Below are positions 15,825 to 25,090 of a DNA stretch of 34,469 nt, in pieces. A model generated the notes under the pieces. That model searched no databases, was not told where the DNA came from, and saw only the letters and a program-made list of their open reading frames with translations. Location: assembly GCA_017440405.1 (NCBI GenBank), contig JAFSHG010000061.1:1-34469 (forward strand), in the 5' to 3' direction. A program made the position numbers and the translations under genes. The stretch's first letter is position 1, and every line of letters begins with the position of its first letter. Source of the stretch: Clostridia bacterium (lineage in GTDB: Bacteria; Bacillota; Clostridia; Christensenellales; CAG-138).

Positions 15825-16097
15825 TTAGTTAAGAGCTGCTTTGAGAGCCTGTCCTGCCTTGAATGCAGCAGCCTTGGAAGCGGGGATTTGCATCTCCTCT
15901 TTGGTAGCGGGGTTACGACCAACTCGAGCTGCACGCTCACGCACTTCAAATGTTCCGAAGCCTACGAGCTGAACCTTCTCACCTGCTACGAGTGCTTCTG
16001 TAATGGAATCTGTAACTGCGCCGAGTGCTTTTTCAGCGTCTTTCTTTGTCATACCGCACTTCTCTGCGATCTTTGCAATAAGCTCTGTCTTATTCAT
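15825..16097 (-). CDS. hup: HU family DNA-binding protein
   Basis: This 90-residue histone-like protein bends DNA and compacts the nucleoid as a dimer. It starts [25 protein letters not shown] and has the signature [29 protein letters not shown] (~45-73) that forms the DNA-embracing arm. Length equals the family norm. ATG 16097 has an AGGAGG SD; an upstream in-frame extension is not needed. It lies downstream of mazG on the same strand, an order common in Clostridia, and has its own promoter in the gap. Confidence 0.97.
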   Translation of the reverse strand: MNKTELIAKIAEKCGMTKKDAEKALGAVTDSITEALVAGEKVQLVGFGTFEVRERAARVGRNPATKEEMQIPASKAAAFKAGQALKAALN

Positions 16098-16152
16098 GAT
16101 TATCCTCCTTAATTTTTGGGGCATATTTTCGCCCTTCTTCTTTCTGAACTAT

Positions 16153-16181
16153 ATTCTAACAGATGATTTTAATTTGAGCAA
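16153..16181 (-). promoter_or_regulatory. Sigma-A promoter of hup
   Basis: On the minus strand TTGCTC (16181-16176), a 17-base spacer and TAGAAT (16158-16153) lie ~55 bases upstream of the HU start. This lets HU be transcribed independently of mazG. Confidence 0.7.
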
Positions 16182-16209
16182 GTGTTTTCTGCCAAAAAAA
16201 GCAATTTTT

Positions 16210-17667
16210 TTATGAATATGACTTTTTCAGTACCTTTTTACACATTTCCCAGTATTCATCCATTTCATCGAGGGACATATCCTTTAAGCTTTTATTATCT
16301 TTTAGTATCAATTCTTCCATTTTGCAAAAACGCTCCATAAATTTATCACATGAGTCTGCAAGTGCAAGCTCCGGATTTATCTTCAAAAGTCTTGCAACAT
16401 TTACTACGGCGAATAATAAATCGCCCACTTCTTCTTTGAGATTTTCATCATTGTCCGATTCCATGGCGGACTCAACCTCTGCCTTCTCCTCGTCAATCTT
16501 GAACATTGCAGACTTTGCGCTGTCCCAGTCAAAACCCACTTCTGCGGCACGTTTTTGGAGTTTTGCGCTGCGCATGAGTGCAGGGAGGCTGCGTGGCACG
16601 GCTTTCAAGGTGTCGCCCTGGGTGGTCTGGTGCTTTTCTTCTTTTTTCAGTTCACTCCAAGCGGCAAGAACGTCGTCTGCCGTTTTTATACCGTCTGCGC
16701 CTGCAAAAACATGCGGATGACGGAAAATGAGTTTTTTCACTATCCCCGTGCATACATCACGCATGGTGAAGCATGATTTTTCGTTTTCAAGCTCTGCATG
16801 AAATACAATCTGCAAAAGCAAGTCCCCCAGTTCCTCACACAGCGCATCCACGTCGTCATTGTCTATGGCGTCCAACACCTCATAACTCTCCTCAATGAGT
16901 GCTGATTTTAACGACTCATGCGTTTGTTTTCTGTCCCAGGGGCAGCCGTTCGGGGCACGCAAAATGCGAACCACATCTTCCAAGCCTTGCAAACCGTATC
17001 TGTCCGTTTCACCGAATGAATACGGTCTTATAAGTACCACCGTGGTGGCAAAATACTCCTTCTGCCTGTCCAGCTCGTAAAGTTTTATACTTCGCACGGT
17101 GTATGCACCCTCAACATCTGTGTATGCAAAGAGAATATCGTCACCTTCGGGATAAAATTCACTTAAAAAGAGCTTTACTTCACCCGCCGTTATGGGATTG
17201 TCTATCTCCTCTATGCAAAGCGGGCAGGCGGTGTCAGCCTCACGGGGCAGGGCATGTGCCGAATGCAGCGCACATCCCGACATGGAAAATCCGCATGAGG
17301 CGGCAGCAGCCTCTGCATATCCCGATGCAGGCAGTATTTCAACATCTGTGCCGTTTACCTCTGCACACTCTAAAATGCATTTCATGAGCGGTTCAGCCAC
17401 GCCTCTGCCGCATACTGCATATATGGCGTTTTCACCGCATATGAGCCGCTGCGCTATGCTTTTATTCAACTCGTCAAAGTCGTACACTTCGTCATAAATA
17501 TCGTCCATGCTCACATGGGTTATATTTTCATCAACAATGAATTTTGCAGACGGATGATGCTCCGTTTGCAGAAAAATGCGTGCATCGGTATTCGATGTGA
17601 TTGTCTTGTATGCCTCATGCGTTATACTCTGCGGCATGGAAAGCGGTACTATTTTTAATGTGGGCAT
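16210..17667 (-). CDS. mazG: MazG-type nucleoside triphosphate pyrophosphohydrolase with degenerate tetrapyrrole-methylase N-terminal domain (YabN-like)
   Basis: The 485-residue protein has two parts. Residues 1-~215 resemble the SAM-dependent tetrapyrrole methylase fold of YabN-type fusions but lack an obvious intact glycine-rich SAM motif. Residues ~225-485 are MazG: LRAPNGCPWDRKQTHESLKSALIEESYEVLDAI followed by EELGDLLLQIVFHAE, giving the EExxE...ExxD Mg-binding signature, and a second copy-like segment (KEEVGDLLFAVVNVAR). MazG hydrolyses non-canonical or excess NTPs to NMP and pyrophosphate. It has a GGGAGG-type SD and is followed on the same strand by hup. Its leader contains a terminator-like hairpin. 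Confidence 0.92.
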   Translation of the reverse strand: MPTLKIVPLSMPQSITHEAYKTITSNTDARIFLQTEHHPSAKFIVDENITHVSMDDIYDEVYDFDELNKSIAQRLICGENAIYAVCGRGVAEPLMKCILECAEVNGTDVEILPASGYAEAAAASCGFSMSGCALHSAHALPREADTACPLCIEEIDNPITAGEVKLFLSEFYPEGDDILFAYTDVEGAYTVRSIKLYELDRQKEYFATTVVLIRPYSFGETDRYGLQGLEDVVRILRAPNGCPWDRKQTHESLKSALIEESYEVLDAIDNDDVDALCEELGDLLLQIVFHAELENEKSCFTMRDVCTGIVKKLIFRHPHVFAGADGIKTADDVLAAWSELKKEEKHQTTQGDTLKAVPRSLPALMRSAKLQKRAAEVGFDWDSAKSAMFKIDEEKAEVESAMESDNDENLKEEVGDLLFAVVNVARLLKINPELALADSCDKFMERFCKMEELILKDNKSLKDMSLDEMDEYWEMCKKVLKKSYS

Positions 17668-17706
17668 ATATTCAGCCTCCCGAATGTATTTATATTGTAA
17701 TGAAGA

Positions 17707-17732
17707 AAAAGCCGTATGAGGTCATGGCTTTT
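17707..17732 (-). promoter_or_regulatory. Terminator-like hairpin in the mazG leader
   Basis: On the minus strand AAAAGCC (17732-17726) pairs with GGCTTTT (17713-17707) around a 12-base loop and is followed by a T-rich TCTTCATT. It lies between the mazG promoter and its start codon, so it may attenuate mazG. Confidence 0.4.
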
Positions 17733-17745
17733 CTCTTTCCTCTAT

Positions 17746-17790
17746 ATTATAACACAAATTCTTGCTTGTGAAGCAAATCGGGTGTATAAT
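17746..17790. promoter_or_regulatory. Divergent promoters of murI and mazG sharing a palindromic -35 region
   Basis: Plus strand: TTGCTT (17762-17767), 17-base spacer, TATAAT (17785-17790) for murI. Minus strand: TTGCTT (17776-17771), 19-base spacer, TATAAT (17751-17746) for mazG. The two -35 boxes form the palindrome TTGCTT-GTG-AAGCAA. Confidence 0.7.
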
Positions 17791-17828
17791 TATATGAAAA
17801 GGTAATCCGTGTAAGGAGGCATAAGCAC

Positions 17829-18602
17829 ATGGACAGACGACCTGTGGGTTTTTTTGACTCGGGGCTTGGAGGACTTTCCGTTCTTCGTGAAGCGGTAAAG
17901 ATTTTGCCGCATGAGAACTTCATATTCTTCGGTGACAACAAAAATGCGCCCTACGGTGATAAGACACGCAATGAAGTGGCAAGCCTCACGGCAGATGCCA
18001 CGGATTTTTTGGTTTCAAAAGGCGTGAAAGCTGTGGTTCTCGCATGTAATACTGCCACGGCTGCTTCTGTTTTTGAACTCAGAAAGAGCCTCACTCTCCC
18101 CATTATAAGCGTGGAACCTGCAATAAAACCCGCATGTGAAGCAGGCGGAGACGGCAGTGTGCTTATGCTCGCAACGCTTGCCACTACGCATCTGGAACGA
18201 TATATAAGGCTCAAAGGCAGGATGCAAAACCCTTCACGCATTATAGATATTCCCTGTCCCGGACTGGTGGAGAGAATAGAAAAGGGTATAATCGGTGTCG
18301 GCGAATTTGATGATATATTGGAAAAGCATCTTTCGCCGTACTACGGTATCAAGGTGGACGCCATTGTACTCGGTTGTACTCACTACGTGTTCATAGGTGA
18401 AGCTGTCCGTGAGTTTGCACTGCGGCATTTTTCGGGCGATTGCAAGCTCTATGACGGTGGTGCGGGTACTGCTCGTCAGCTCGGCCGTAGATTGCGTGAG
18501 CTGGATTTGGAAAACGATTCGGGCTGCGGTGACATAGAGTTCTGCACAAGCGGCGATATGAACACATACAGACCGATTTTTGAAAAACTCATGAAAATAT
18601 AG
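17829..18602 (+). CDS. murI: Glutamate racemase
   Basis: The 257-residue enzyme converts L-glutamate to D-glutamate for peptidoglycan. The two catalytic cysteines are in ACNTAT (Cys73) and LGCTHY (Cys183). FDSGLGGLSVL (~9-19) and GDNKNAPYG (~35-43) form the substrate site. Length fits the family (~255-270). The AAGGAGG SD and ATG 17829 are unambiguous, and a consensus promoter lies 40 bases upstream. It is followed 10 bases later by rmuC, suggesting cotranscription. Its divergent partner mazG shares the regulatory region. Confidence 0.96.
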   Translation: MDRRPVGFFDSGLGGLSVLREAVKILPHENFIFFGDNKNAPYGDKTRNEVASLTADATDFLVSKGVKAVVLACNTATAASVFELRKSLTLPIISVEPAIKPACEAGGDGSVLMLATLATTHLERYIRLKGRMQNPSRIIDIPCPGLVERIEKGIIGVGEFDDILEKHLSPYYGIKVDAIVLGCTHYVFIGEAVREFALRHFSGDCKLYDGGAGTARQLGRRLRELDLENDSGCGDIEFCTSGDMNTYRPIFEKLMKI

Positions 18603-18612
18603 GGGGATACAT

Positions 18613-19929
18613 ATGGATATCATTATACTTGTACTTTTAATCATCACTCTGATTGTATCGACGATTTCGCTCATACGGTGTTGGCAAAACAAAGAAAACC
18701 ACGGCACAGTGCAAACCGAAGATTTGCGTAATGAAATACGCCGTGATATGCAGGAACAAATATCCGCACTGCGCTCCGAACTCTCTCGCACCAATACCGA
18801 CAACATAACGCTGCTTGCAAAACATCTGCGTGAAAATACATCCGAAAGTTTTCGTCTGCAAAATGAAACTTTGCGCACGGCACTCGATGCTGTGCAGAAG
18901 CAGCTTGAACAGTTTGAAAAGCGTTTGAGCAGTTTTGCGGCGGATAACAGCCGGAACCTTGAAAACATAAGAACTTCCGTTTCCGCTTCACTCACTCAGA
19001 TGCGTGATGACAACAATAAAAAATTGGATGAAATGCGCAAAACGGTGGACGAAAAACTCCAAAGTGAACTGCAAAAGCGTATGCGTGAGTCTTTTGCCGA
19101 AGTGTCCGCACTCATGGAAAGGTTGCAAAAGGATATAGGCTCCATGCGTTCATTGGCAGATGATGTGGGCGGATTGAAAAAATCGCTCACAAATGTCAAG
19201 ACACGCGGAATGATGGGTGAGTTCCAGCTCGAAAGCATATTGCGTGAGGTTTTCTCTGCATCACAGTTTGAAAAGAATGCGCACCCCAATCCCGATAAGC
19301 CCACGGCCGTAGTAGAGTTTGCCGTGAAAATCCCTACGGAGGACGACAGTTTTATTTATCTGCCCATTGACTCCAAGTTCCCGCAGGACAAGTATCAGGC
19401 AGTCATATATGCCGCCGAATCGGGAAGCAGAGAACAAGCCGATGCTGCCATGAAACAGTATTTGTCGGAATTGAAGCGTTGTGCCGATGAAATAGGCAAA
19501 TACATCTCACCGCCCTATACCACGGATTATGCCATAATGTTTTTGCCCACGGAGAGTATGTATGCTGACGCCGTGAACCACGGCATGTTGGAAGAATTGT
19601 GGAAGCGTTCAAAGGTGTATATCGCAGGCCCGAGTACCGTGGCGGCACTGCTTGGCAGTATGCAACTGTCTTTCAACAACCTTGCCATAAGAAAACGGGC
19701 AAATGAAGTTTTCGGCGTGCTCACCGAGGTGCGCACGGAGTTCGACCGATTTGCAGAGGCACTTCAAAAAATGCAGAAACACTTAAAGCAGACAGATGAC
19801 GACCTTTCGGCACTCATAGGTACACGCACAAAGCAGATGCAGCGCAAACTCAACAGGATTTCGCAAGTGGCATTGGGTGAAGGCGAAGATGAAACCGCTG
19901 TGCCGCTTTTGAGTGATGATGACGCATAA
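18613..19929 (+). CDS. rmuC: RmuC family protein (putative DNA recombination/nuclease-like)
   Basis: The 438-residue protein has an N-terminal membrane helix (~2-21). A long coiled coil follows (~35-195), rich in heptads with Glu, Gln, Leu and Lys. The RmuC catalytic-like domain comes next: TRGMMGEFQLESILREVF, FIYLPIDSKFPQDKYQ, YAIMFLPTESMYADAV and IAGPSTVAALLGSM. RmuC proteins limit recombination at inverted repeats and are structurally linked to the restriction-endonuclease fold; the exact reaction is not established. An SD of GGGGGAT type precedes ATG 18613, 10 bases after murI. Confidence 0.92.
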   Translation: MDIIILVLLIITLIVSTISLIRCWQNKENHGTVQTEDLRNEIRRDMQEQISALRSELSRTNTDNITLLAKHLRENTSESFRLQNETLRTALDAVQKQLEQFEKRLSSFAADNSRNLENIRTSVSASLTQMRDDNNKKLDEMRKTVDEKLQSELQKRMRESFAEVSALMERLQKDIGSMRSLADDVGGLKKSLTNVKTRGMMGEFQLESILREVFSASQFEKNAHPNPDKPTAVVEFAVKIPTEDDSFIYLPIDSKFPQDKYQAVIYAAESGSREQADAAMKQYLSELKRCADEIGKYISPPYTTDYAIMFLPTESMYADAVNHGMLEELWKRSKVYIAGPSTVAALLGSMQLSFNNLAIRKRANEVFGVLTEVRTEFDRFAEALQKMQKHLKQTDDDLSALIGTRTKQMQRKLNRISQVALGEGEDETAVPLLSDDDA

Positions 19930-19938
19930 ACGGCAGAC

Positions 19939-19967
19939 TTGAAAAAACATATACCGTATGTTATAAT
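19939..19967 (+). promoter_or_regulatory. Sigma-A promoter of the NlpC/P60 gene
   Basis: TTGAAA (19939-19944), a 17-base spacer and a perfect TATAAT (19962-19967) lie just after the rmuC stop and ~40 bases before the start at 20006. Confidence 0.8.
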
Positions 19968-20005
19968 ACGAAAATAGGTACATATACATGAAAGGAGGTC
20001 TGCAT

Positions 20006-21148
20006 GTGAGACGCAGGCGAAGACGCAACCCGCTGAACCCCGAGGCAACATCCGCCGCAAATACCAGATTCAGCGAAAAAACATACTACAATTACACTTA
20101 CTCGAACCATAACGGTCTGAAAATAGCATTGATTACGGGTGCGGTGATACTCACCGTTGCCGTAATATTCATTATCGTGAGTATAAACAACGACGATGAT
20201 AGGCAAGCTTCCGCAGACTCCGGAAATGTGAACATTGCAACCATGCCGCCCGAAACGCATGATGCGGTTTCATCGGACGTTACGCTGAGCGGTGGCACGA
20301 CAGAAAATGACATTACAGGCAGTGACGGCACAACGGATGGGAATAATTCCGGTACAACGCTTGTGATGACGAGCTTTTCCACCATATTTTACAAGTCGGA
20401 AAGTGAAAGAGTGCAGATTCTGCAAGAGCGACTCATGGAGCTGGGTTATTTACACATAGATGAAACCACGGTGTACTACGGCCCTGCAACGCAACGTGCA
20501 GTTATAGCTTTTCAGCGTCAACACTCATTGAAAAAAACGGGTAATGCCAACAAAAAAACTCTTACACTCATGTTCTCTCGGGATGCATACGAGTACACTC
20601 TCAAAGAGGGTGACAAGGGCGATGATGTGAGGGAGATACAGGACATACTGTGTGAACTGGCATACATGGACGAGCATACGGGCTACTACGGTTCTGCAAC
20701 GGCAGATGCCGTGAGAGAGTTTCAGACGAACAACTCGCTTGACGCAACGGGTGTTGCGGACAGAGAGACCATAGACAAGCTGTACGACCCGAATGCTGTT
20801 CCCGGCAGCAATTACAGTAAAAAGGAAAAACGCCGTGCAACCATACTTGAATTTATGGACTATGCGGAAAAACAATTGGGCGACCGTTATTCCACGGGTG
20901 CTACGGGTCCTGATTCATTTGATTGTTCGGGACTTGTGTACTATTGTTTGAGGCAGGCGGGTTCAAGCAGACGCAGACTTTCGGCGGCAGGCTATTCACA
21001 AGTGGGCGAATGGGAGAAGATAACGTCCAGAAGCGATTGGGAAAAGGGCGACCTTCTGTTCTTTTACAGTTCCTCGTCACGTTCGAGAATAGGACATGTG
21101 GGCATATATGTGGGTGGAGGAAAGATGATTGACGCATCCACATCGTAA
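20006..21148 (+). CDS. Membrane-anchored NlpC/P60 endopeptidase with two PG_binding_1 domains, cut short by an in-frame TAA
   Basis: The 380-residue product has an Arg-rich cytoplasmic N-terminus, one membrane helix (~40-62) and a Ser/Thr/Asp linker. Two peptidoglycan-binding (PG_binding_1) domains are marked by RVQILQERLMELGYL...TQRAVIAFQRQHSL and DVREIQDILCELAYM...TADAVREFQTNNSL. An NlpC/P60 domain follows, with catalytic DSFDCSGLVYY and IGHVGIYVGGGKMIDAS. It would cleave peptide stems of peptidoglycan outside the membrane. GTG 20006 is chosen because GGAGG (19994-19998) precedes it; ATG 19988 lies upstream of that SD. TAA 21146-21148 interrupts the domain after STS, and the same frame continues with family-like sequence to TAG 21221-21223. 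The last beta strand is therefore lost unless the stop is read through. Confidence 0.88.
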   Translation: MRRRRRRNPLNPEATSAANTRFSEKTYYNYTYSNHNGLKIALITGAVILTVAVIFIIVSINNDDDRQASADSGNVNIATMPPETHDAVSSDVTLSGGTTENDITGSDGTTDGNNSGTTLVMTSFSTIFYKSESERVQILQERLMELGYLHIDETTVYYGPATQRAVIAFQRQHSLKKTGNANKKTLTLMFSRDAYEYTLKEGDKGDDVREIQDILCELAYMDEHTGYYGSATADAVREFQTNNSLDATGVADRETIDKLYDPNAVPGSNYSKKEKRRATILEFMDYAEKQLGDRYSTGATGPDSFDCSGLVYYCLRQAGSSRRRLSAAGYSQVGEWEKITSRSDWEKGDLLFFYSSSSRSRIGHVGIYVGGGKMIDASTS

Positions 21149-21223
21149 GGCAGAATAGTGAGACGGTATTGCACCACGGACTATTGGATGAGGCTGTATG
21201 CATTTGCACGCCGTCCTTGGTAG
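21149..21223 (+). pseudogene. Detached C-terminal remnant of the NlpC/P60 domain
   Basis: Continuing the reading frame past TAA gives 24 codons beginning GRIVRRYCTTDYW and ending AFARRPW, then TAG. This is what normally follows HVGIY...DAST in NlpC/P60 proteins (basic strand, then a final R-R-aromatic). A CAA-to-TAA change would explain the break, because Gln is common at that position. There is no start codon or SD of its own. Confidence 0.7.
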
Positions 21224-21250
21224 AGAGGATAGTTTTCAGAGGGAATTTTT

Positions 21251-22498
21251 ATGTTCATCAACAATAAATTGCCGGAACTTCTTGCCCCGGCAGGAAATAT
21301 GGAAAGATTAAAGGCTGCGTTCAAATTCGGTGCTGATGCCGTATATTTGGGCGCACCTGCTATGAGCCTCAGAAATTTTGCAGATAACTTCACTTTTGAG
21401 GAACTTAAAGAAGCGTGTGCATATGCTCATGAGCGCGGAAAGAAAGTTTATTTAGCATGCAATTCATTTGCTCATAATAAGGATATGGAGACGTTGCCCG
21501 AGATACTCCAAAACGCAAGGGAATGTGAAGTGGACGCACTCATTGTAAATGACCCGGGCGTTATAGCGATGGCAAGACGGCTTGTGCCCGAGATTGAATT
21601 GCATCTGAGTACACAGGCAAATACTTTGAACTCACAGGCGGCAGCTTTTTGGCATGAAGCGGCAGGAATAAAGCGAATAGTGCTTGCCCGTGAGCTTACC
21701 TTAAAGGAAATAGGCGATATATGCAAAAATGCGCCCGAAGGTTTGGAGTTTGAAGCATTTGTACACGGTGCAATGTGCATATCCTTTTCGGGACGTTGTC
21801 TGTTGAGCAATTATCTGACGGGAAGGGACTCCAATAAGGGCGAATGTGCTCAACCGTGCAGATGGTCCTATGAGATACGGGAAAAGGGCAAAGACGGCGA
21901 GTATTTCCCCATTGTACAGGATGATTTGGGCACGCATATTCTAAATTCAAGGGATATGATGCTCATAGAGCATCTCCCCGAAGTTATAGCAAGCGGCGTG
22001 TGTTCGCTGAAAATTGAGGGTAGGATGAAGTCGGTTTTGTATGTGTCCACCGTGGTGAATGCGTACAGAATGGCACTTGATATATATGCAGAGTCCGTAC
22101 AGACGGGAAAACCGTATGTGTTGCCTCAAAGTATAAGAAATGAACTCAACATGGTAAGCCACAGACCGTACACCACGGGTTTTGCATTTGGTGACCCGGG
22201 GGCGCAAGGGCAGTCCACTCCCACATCCAAGTATGTATCGGACTGTGAGATAAGTGCGGTGGTGTTGGAGTACGATGAAGCGGAGAAAACGGCACTCGTA
22301 AGGCAACGCAACAGATTTTTCGTAGGGGATACGCTCTCCATACTTGCTCCGTATGATGTGGGCAGGTCTTTTGTGGTTACGGACATGGTGAACGATGACG
22401 GTGAGCATCAACAGGTAGCACCGCATCCCAATCAACATTTGCGGATACCTTGTGAGGAGACGCTTAAACCGGGAGATGTTTTAAGAAAGGCGAAATGA
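21251..22498 (+). CDS. U32 family peptidase-like protein, probable tRNA 5-hydroxyuridine modification protein (TrhP-like)
   Basis: The 415-residue protein opens with PELLAPAGNMERLKAAFKFGADAVYLG (~8-34). It carries the U32 signature FEAFVHGAMCISFSGRCLLSNYL (~170-192) and the Cys cluster NKGECAQPCRW, which with Cys173 and Cys183 could ligate an Fe-S cluster. U32 proteins of the TrhP/RlhA group use prephenate to hydroxylate uridine 34 of tRNA or rRNA cytidine. The family has two paralogues in Bacillus (TrhP1 and TrhP2), and I cannot say which this matches. It heads a five-gene operon (U32, lipoprotein, lepA, hemW, gltX) with translation and tRNA themes. The SD is a GAGGG followed by a T-rich spacer. 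Confidence 0.88.
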   Translation: MFINNKLPELLAPAGNMERLKAAFKFGADAVYLGAPAMSLRNFADNFTFEELKEACAYAHERGKKVYLACNSFAHNKDMETLPEILQNARECEVDALIVNDPGVIAMARRLVPEIELHLSTQANTLNSQAAAFWHEAAGIKRIVLARELTLKEIGDICKNAPEGLEFEAFVHGAMCISFSGRCLLSNYLTGRDSNKGECAQPCRWSYEIREKGKDGEYFPIVQDDLGTHILNSRDMMLIEHLPEVIASGVCSLKIEGRMKSVLYVSTVVNAYRMALDIYAESVQTGKPYVLPQSIRNELNMVSHRPYTTGFAFGDPGAQGQSTPTSKYVSDCEISAVVLEYDEAEKTALVRQRNRFFVGDTLSILAPYDVGRSFVVTDMVNDDGEHQQVAPHPNQHLRIPCEETLKPGDVLRKAK

Positions 22499-22499
22499 T

Positions 22500-23273
22500 A
22501 TGAAAAACAGAGCAATACTTGTTTTTATGATTGTGCTCATATTGCTTTCGGGATGCAAGGCACAAAAGAGTTCCGGTGATACTTCCACCCCGGTGCCTCA
22601 GGGTGATGTTACGCCGCAGCCGCATTCGGGGTCTGAAACTGTGCAAGTGTCCGACAAGGCGTACAGCGGCGCACCCGAGATTACGGTTGCAGATTCTGTG
22701 GCATATCTTTTTTGTGAACAAAAGGGAAATGAACTTTACGCCGCATGTGAGTATAAAAACACATCGAACGCTCCGTGTACGGTGACGGGCATAACATATG
22801 TGCTGGATATTTCGGGTAAGGAGATGACCGTAAAGAGTGTACAACCTGCATCTAAGTATTGTATCATATTGCCGGGTGAGTCTTTTTATCACGCCATGTG
22901 GAAAACATACACTTGCATGGAAACAGATACAATACAGGTGAAATCGGTTTCCGTAACATGTGAAAAAACGAAGGATGAGCCTTTTATTATAAGTGCGGAC
23001 GACTTGTACATCGTACAGAACTACCCTGCATTTTCGAGCATTTCAGGCACATTGCACGGTGCGGATGAAAATGTGGCACTCAATCAGATAGGCGTGGGAA
23101 TGTATGATAAATCGGGCAAGCTCATAGGAGTGTGGTTCTTCACAGAGCCTGCTGAGCTTGCGGCAGGTAAGGATAAGCATTTCATAACGCATTTACGCAG
23201 TCTGCCCATAGAGGGTTTGGCGGAAAATACGGTTGAGATGAAGGCAACGGGTTTTGGCTTCAACACAAAATAA
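22500..23273 (+). CDS. Lipoprotein of unknown function
   Basis: The 257-residue protein has a type II signal peptide (hydrophobic core ~5-17) with lipobox LLSGC (Cys at ~19). A Ser/Thr/Pro linker follows, then a ~200-residue domain of predicted beta structure containing a repeated pattern of a short strand, ISG-K and a small-residue turn. I do not recognise the family; the FxxxG-type beta sandwich could be FxLYD-like, but this is weak. ATG 22500 overlaps no gene and starts 1 base after the U32 stop, with the SD inside the U32 3' end. It is therefore part of the housekeeping operon although its function seems unrelated. Confidence 0.7.
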   Translation: MKNRAILVFMIVLILLSGCKAQKSSGDTSTPVPQGDVTPQPHSGSETVQVSDKAYSGAPEITVADSVAYLFCEQKGNELYAACEYKNTSNAPCTVTGITYVLDISGKEMTVKSVQPASKYCIILPGESFYHAMWKTYTCMETDTIQVKSVSVTCEKTKDEPFIISADDLYIVQNYPAFSSISGTLHGADENVALNQIGVGMYDKSGKLIGVWFFTEPAELAAGKDKHFITHLRSLPIEGLAENTVEMKATGFGFNTK

Positions 23274-23287
23274 TACACGGAGGATGT

Positions 23288-25090
23288 ATGGCATACGATA
23301 AAAGTTTAATACGAAACTTCTGTATAATAGCTCATATAGACCACGGAAAGTCCACTCTGGCAGACAGAATGTTGGAGATGACGGACACCGTGGAACTGAG
23401 GGATATGTCCGACCAGCTTTTGGACACCATGGACATAGAAAAGGAAAGAGGAATAACCATAAAGGCAACGGCAGTTCGCATGTTTTACACGCATAAGGAC
23501 GGCAAACGCTATATGTTTAACCTGATAGATACTCCGGGGCATGTGGACTTCACATATGAAGTGTCACGAAGCTTGGCAGCGTGTGAGGGGGCAATACTCA
23601 TTGTGGATGCCACACAGGGCATTGAGGCGCAGACGCTTGCAAACTGCTATTTGGCGGTGGACAATGATTTGGAGATACTTCCCGTCATAAATAAAATAGA
23701 CTTGCCGAGTGCCTCTCCCGAAAACGCAATACATGAGATAGAAGATGTCATAGGCATTCCTGCCGAAGATGCACCGCAGATAAGTGCAAAGACGGGACAG
23801 AATGTGCAGCAGGTACTCTCTATGATAGTGGAAGGCGTTCCTGCACCCAAGGGCGATGAGAATGCACCTTTTAAGGCACTCATATTTGACTGTGTGTACG
23901 ACAATTATAAGGGAGCACTCAGCTTTGTGCGTGTGGTGGACGGCAGCGTGAAAAAGGGCATGACCATAAAGTCCATGGCGACGGGAAACACATTTGAAGT
24001 TACGGAAGTCGGTATTTTTACCCCGTCACTTTCGCCCACGTCGGATTTGAGTGCAGGTGAGGTGGGATACATATCCGCTTCCATAAAGAGCGTGGCGGAA
24101 ACCAAGGTGGGCGACACGCTCACCGATGCGGATAATCCCACAAAAGAGCCGCTTCCCGGTTATAAACAGGCAATGCCCATGGTTTTTTGCGGCATATACC
24201 CTGCCGACGGTGCGCATTATGACGATTTGCGTGAATCGCTGGAAAAATTGGCACTAAACGATGCATCACTCTCATTTGAACCCGAAACGTCCGTGGCACT
24301 CGGATTTGGCTTCCGTTGCGGTTTTTTGGGACTTTTGCACATGGAAATCATATCGGAGCGATTGGAGAGGGAGTTTGATTTGGACCTCGTGACCACTGTA
24401 CCGAGTGTTGTGTACAAAATAACAAAGTTTGACGGTGAGGAAATAGCTATTGATAACCCCACAAACCTGCCGTCCGTTACGGAGATTGATTACATGTCCG
24501 AGCCCGTGGTTACTGCAAATATAATGACCCCCAAAGACTATGTGGGTACCATTATGGAATTGTGTCAGGAACGCCGTGGCGTATTTATAGACATGACGTA
24601 CATAGAGGAAACCCGTGTAAACTTGCAGTACGAGATACCTTTGAACGAGATAATCTACGACTTCTTTGACCAGTTAAAATCAAGGAGCAGAGGTTATGCA
24701 TCGTTCGATTACGAGTTCAAAGAGTATGTGCGTTCTGATCTGGTGAAACTCGACTTTCTCTTAAACGGCGATATGTGCGATGCCCTTTCCACCATTGTTC
24801 ACAAGACCAAGGCGTATAATAAAGGTCGTGCCGTGGCAGAAAAATTGAAAGATGTAATCCCCCGTCAGCAGTTTGAAATACCCATTCAAGCGGCAATAGG
24901 CGGAAAGATAATAGCCCGTGAAACAGTAAAAGCGGTACGCAAAGATGTGCTTGCAAAGTGCTACGGCGGCGATATTACCAGAAAGAAAAAACTGCTTGAA
25001 AAGCAAAAAGAGGGTAAAAAGCGCATGAGACAAGTGGGTACGGTGGCACTGCCGAGCGACGCTTTCATGAGCGTACTCAGGATAAATTGA
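23288..25090 (+). CDS. lepA: Elongation factor 4 (LepA) GTPase
   Basis: The 600-residue translational GTPase has G1 [14 protein letters not shown] (~15-28), switch [15 protein letters not shown]3 DTPGHVDF (~77-84) and G4 NKIDLP (~130-135). It also carries the LepA-specific CTD near the end ([42 protein letters not shown]). EF4 can back-translocate or remodel stalled ribosomes and influences initiation. Length and start are canonical, with GGAGG 5-6 bases before ATG 23288. The stop overlaps the hemW start by one base (TGATG). Confidence 0.98.
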   Translation: MAYDKSLIRNFCIIAHIDHGKSTLADRMLEMTDTVELRDMSDQLLDTMDIEKERGITIKATAVRMFYTHKDGKRYMFNLIDTPGHVDFTYEVSRSLAACEGAILIVDATQGIEAQTLANCYLAVDNDLEILPVINKIDLPSASPENAIHEIEDVIGIPAEDAPQISAKTGQNVQQVLSMIVEGVPAPKGDENAPFKALIFDCVYDNYKGALSFVRVVDGSVKKGMTIKSMATGNTFEVTEVGIFTPSLSPTSDLSAGEVGYISASIKSVAETKVGDTLTDADNPTKEPLPGYKQAMPMVFCGIYPADGAHYDDLRESLEKLALNDASLSFEPETSVALGFGFRCGFLGLLHMEIISERLEREFDLDLVTTVPSVVYKITKFDGEEIAIDNPTNLPSVTEIDYMSEPVVTANIMTPKDYVGTIMELCQERRGVFIDMTYIEETRVNLQYEIPLNEIIYDFFDQLKSRSRGYASFDYEFKEYVRSDLVKLDFLLNGDMCDALSTIVHKTKAYNKGRAVAEKLKDVIPRQQFEIPIQAAIGGKIIARETVKAVRKDVLAKCYGGDITRKKKLLEKQKEGKKRMRQVGTVALPSDAFMSVLRIN

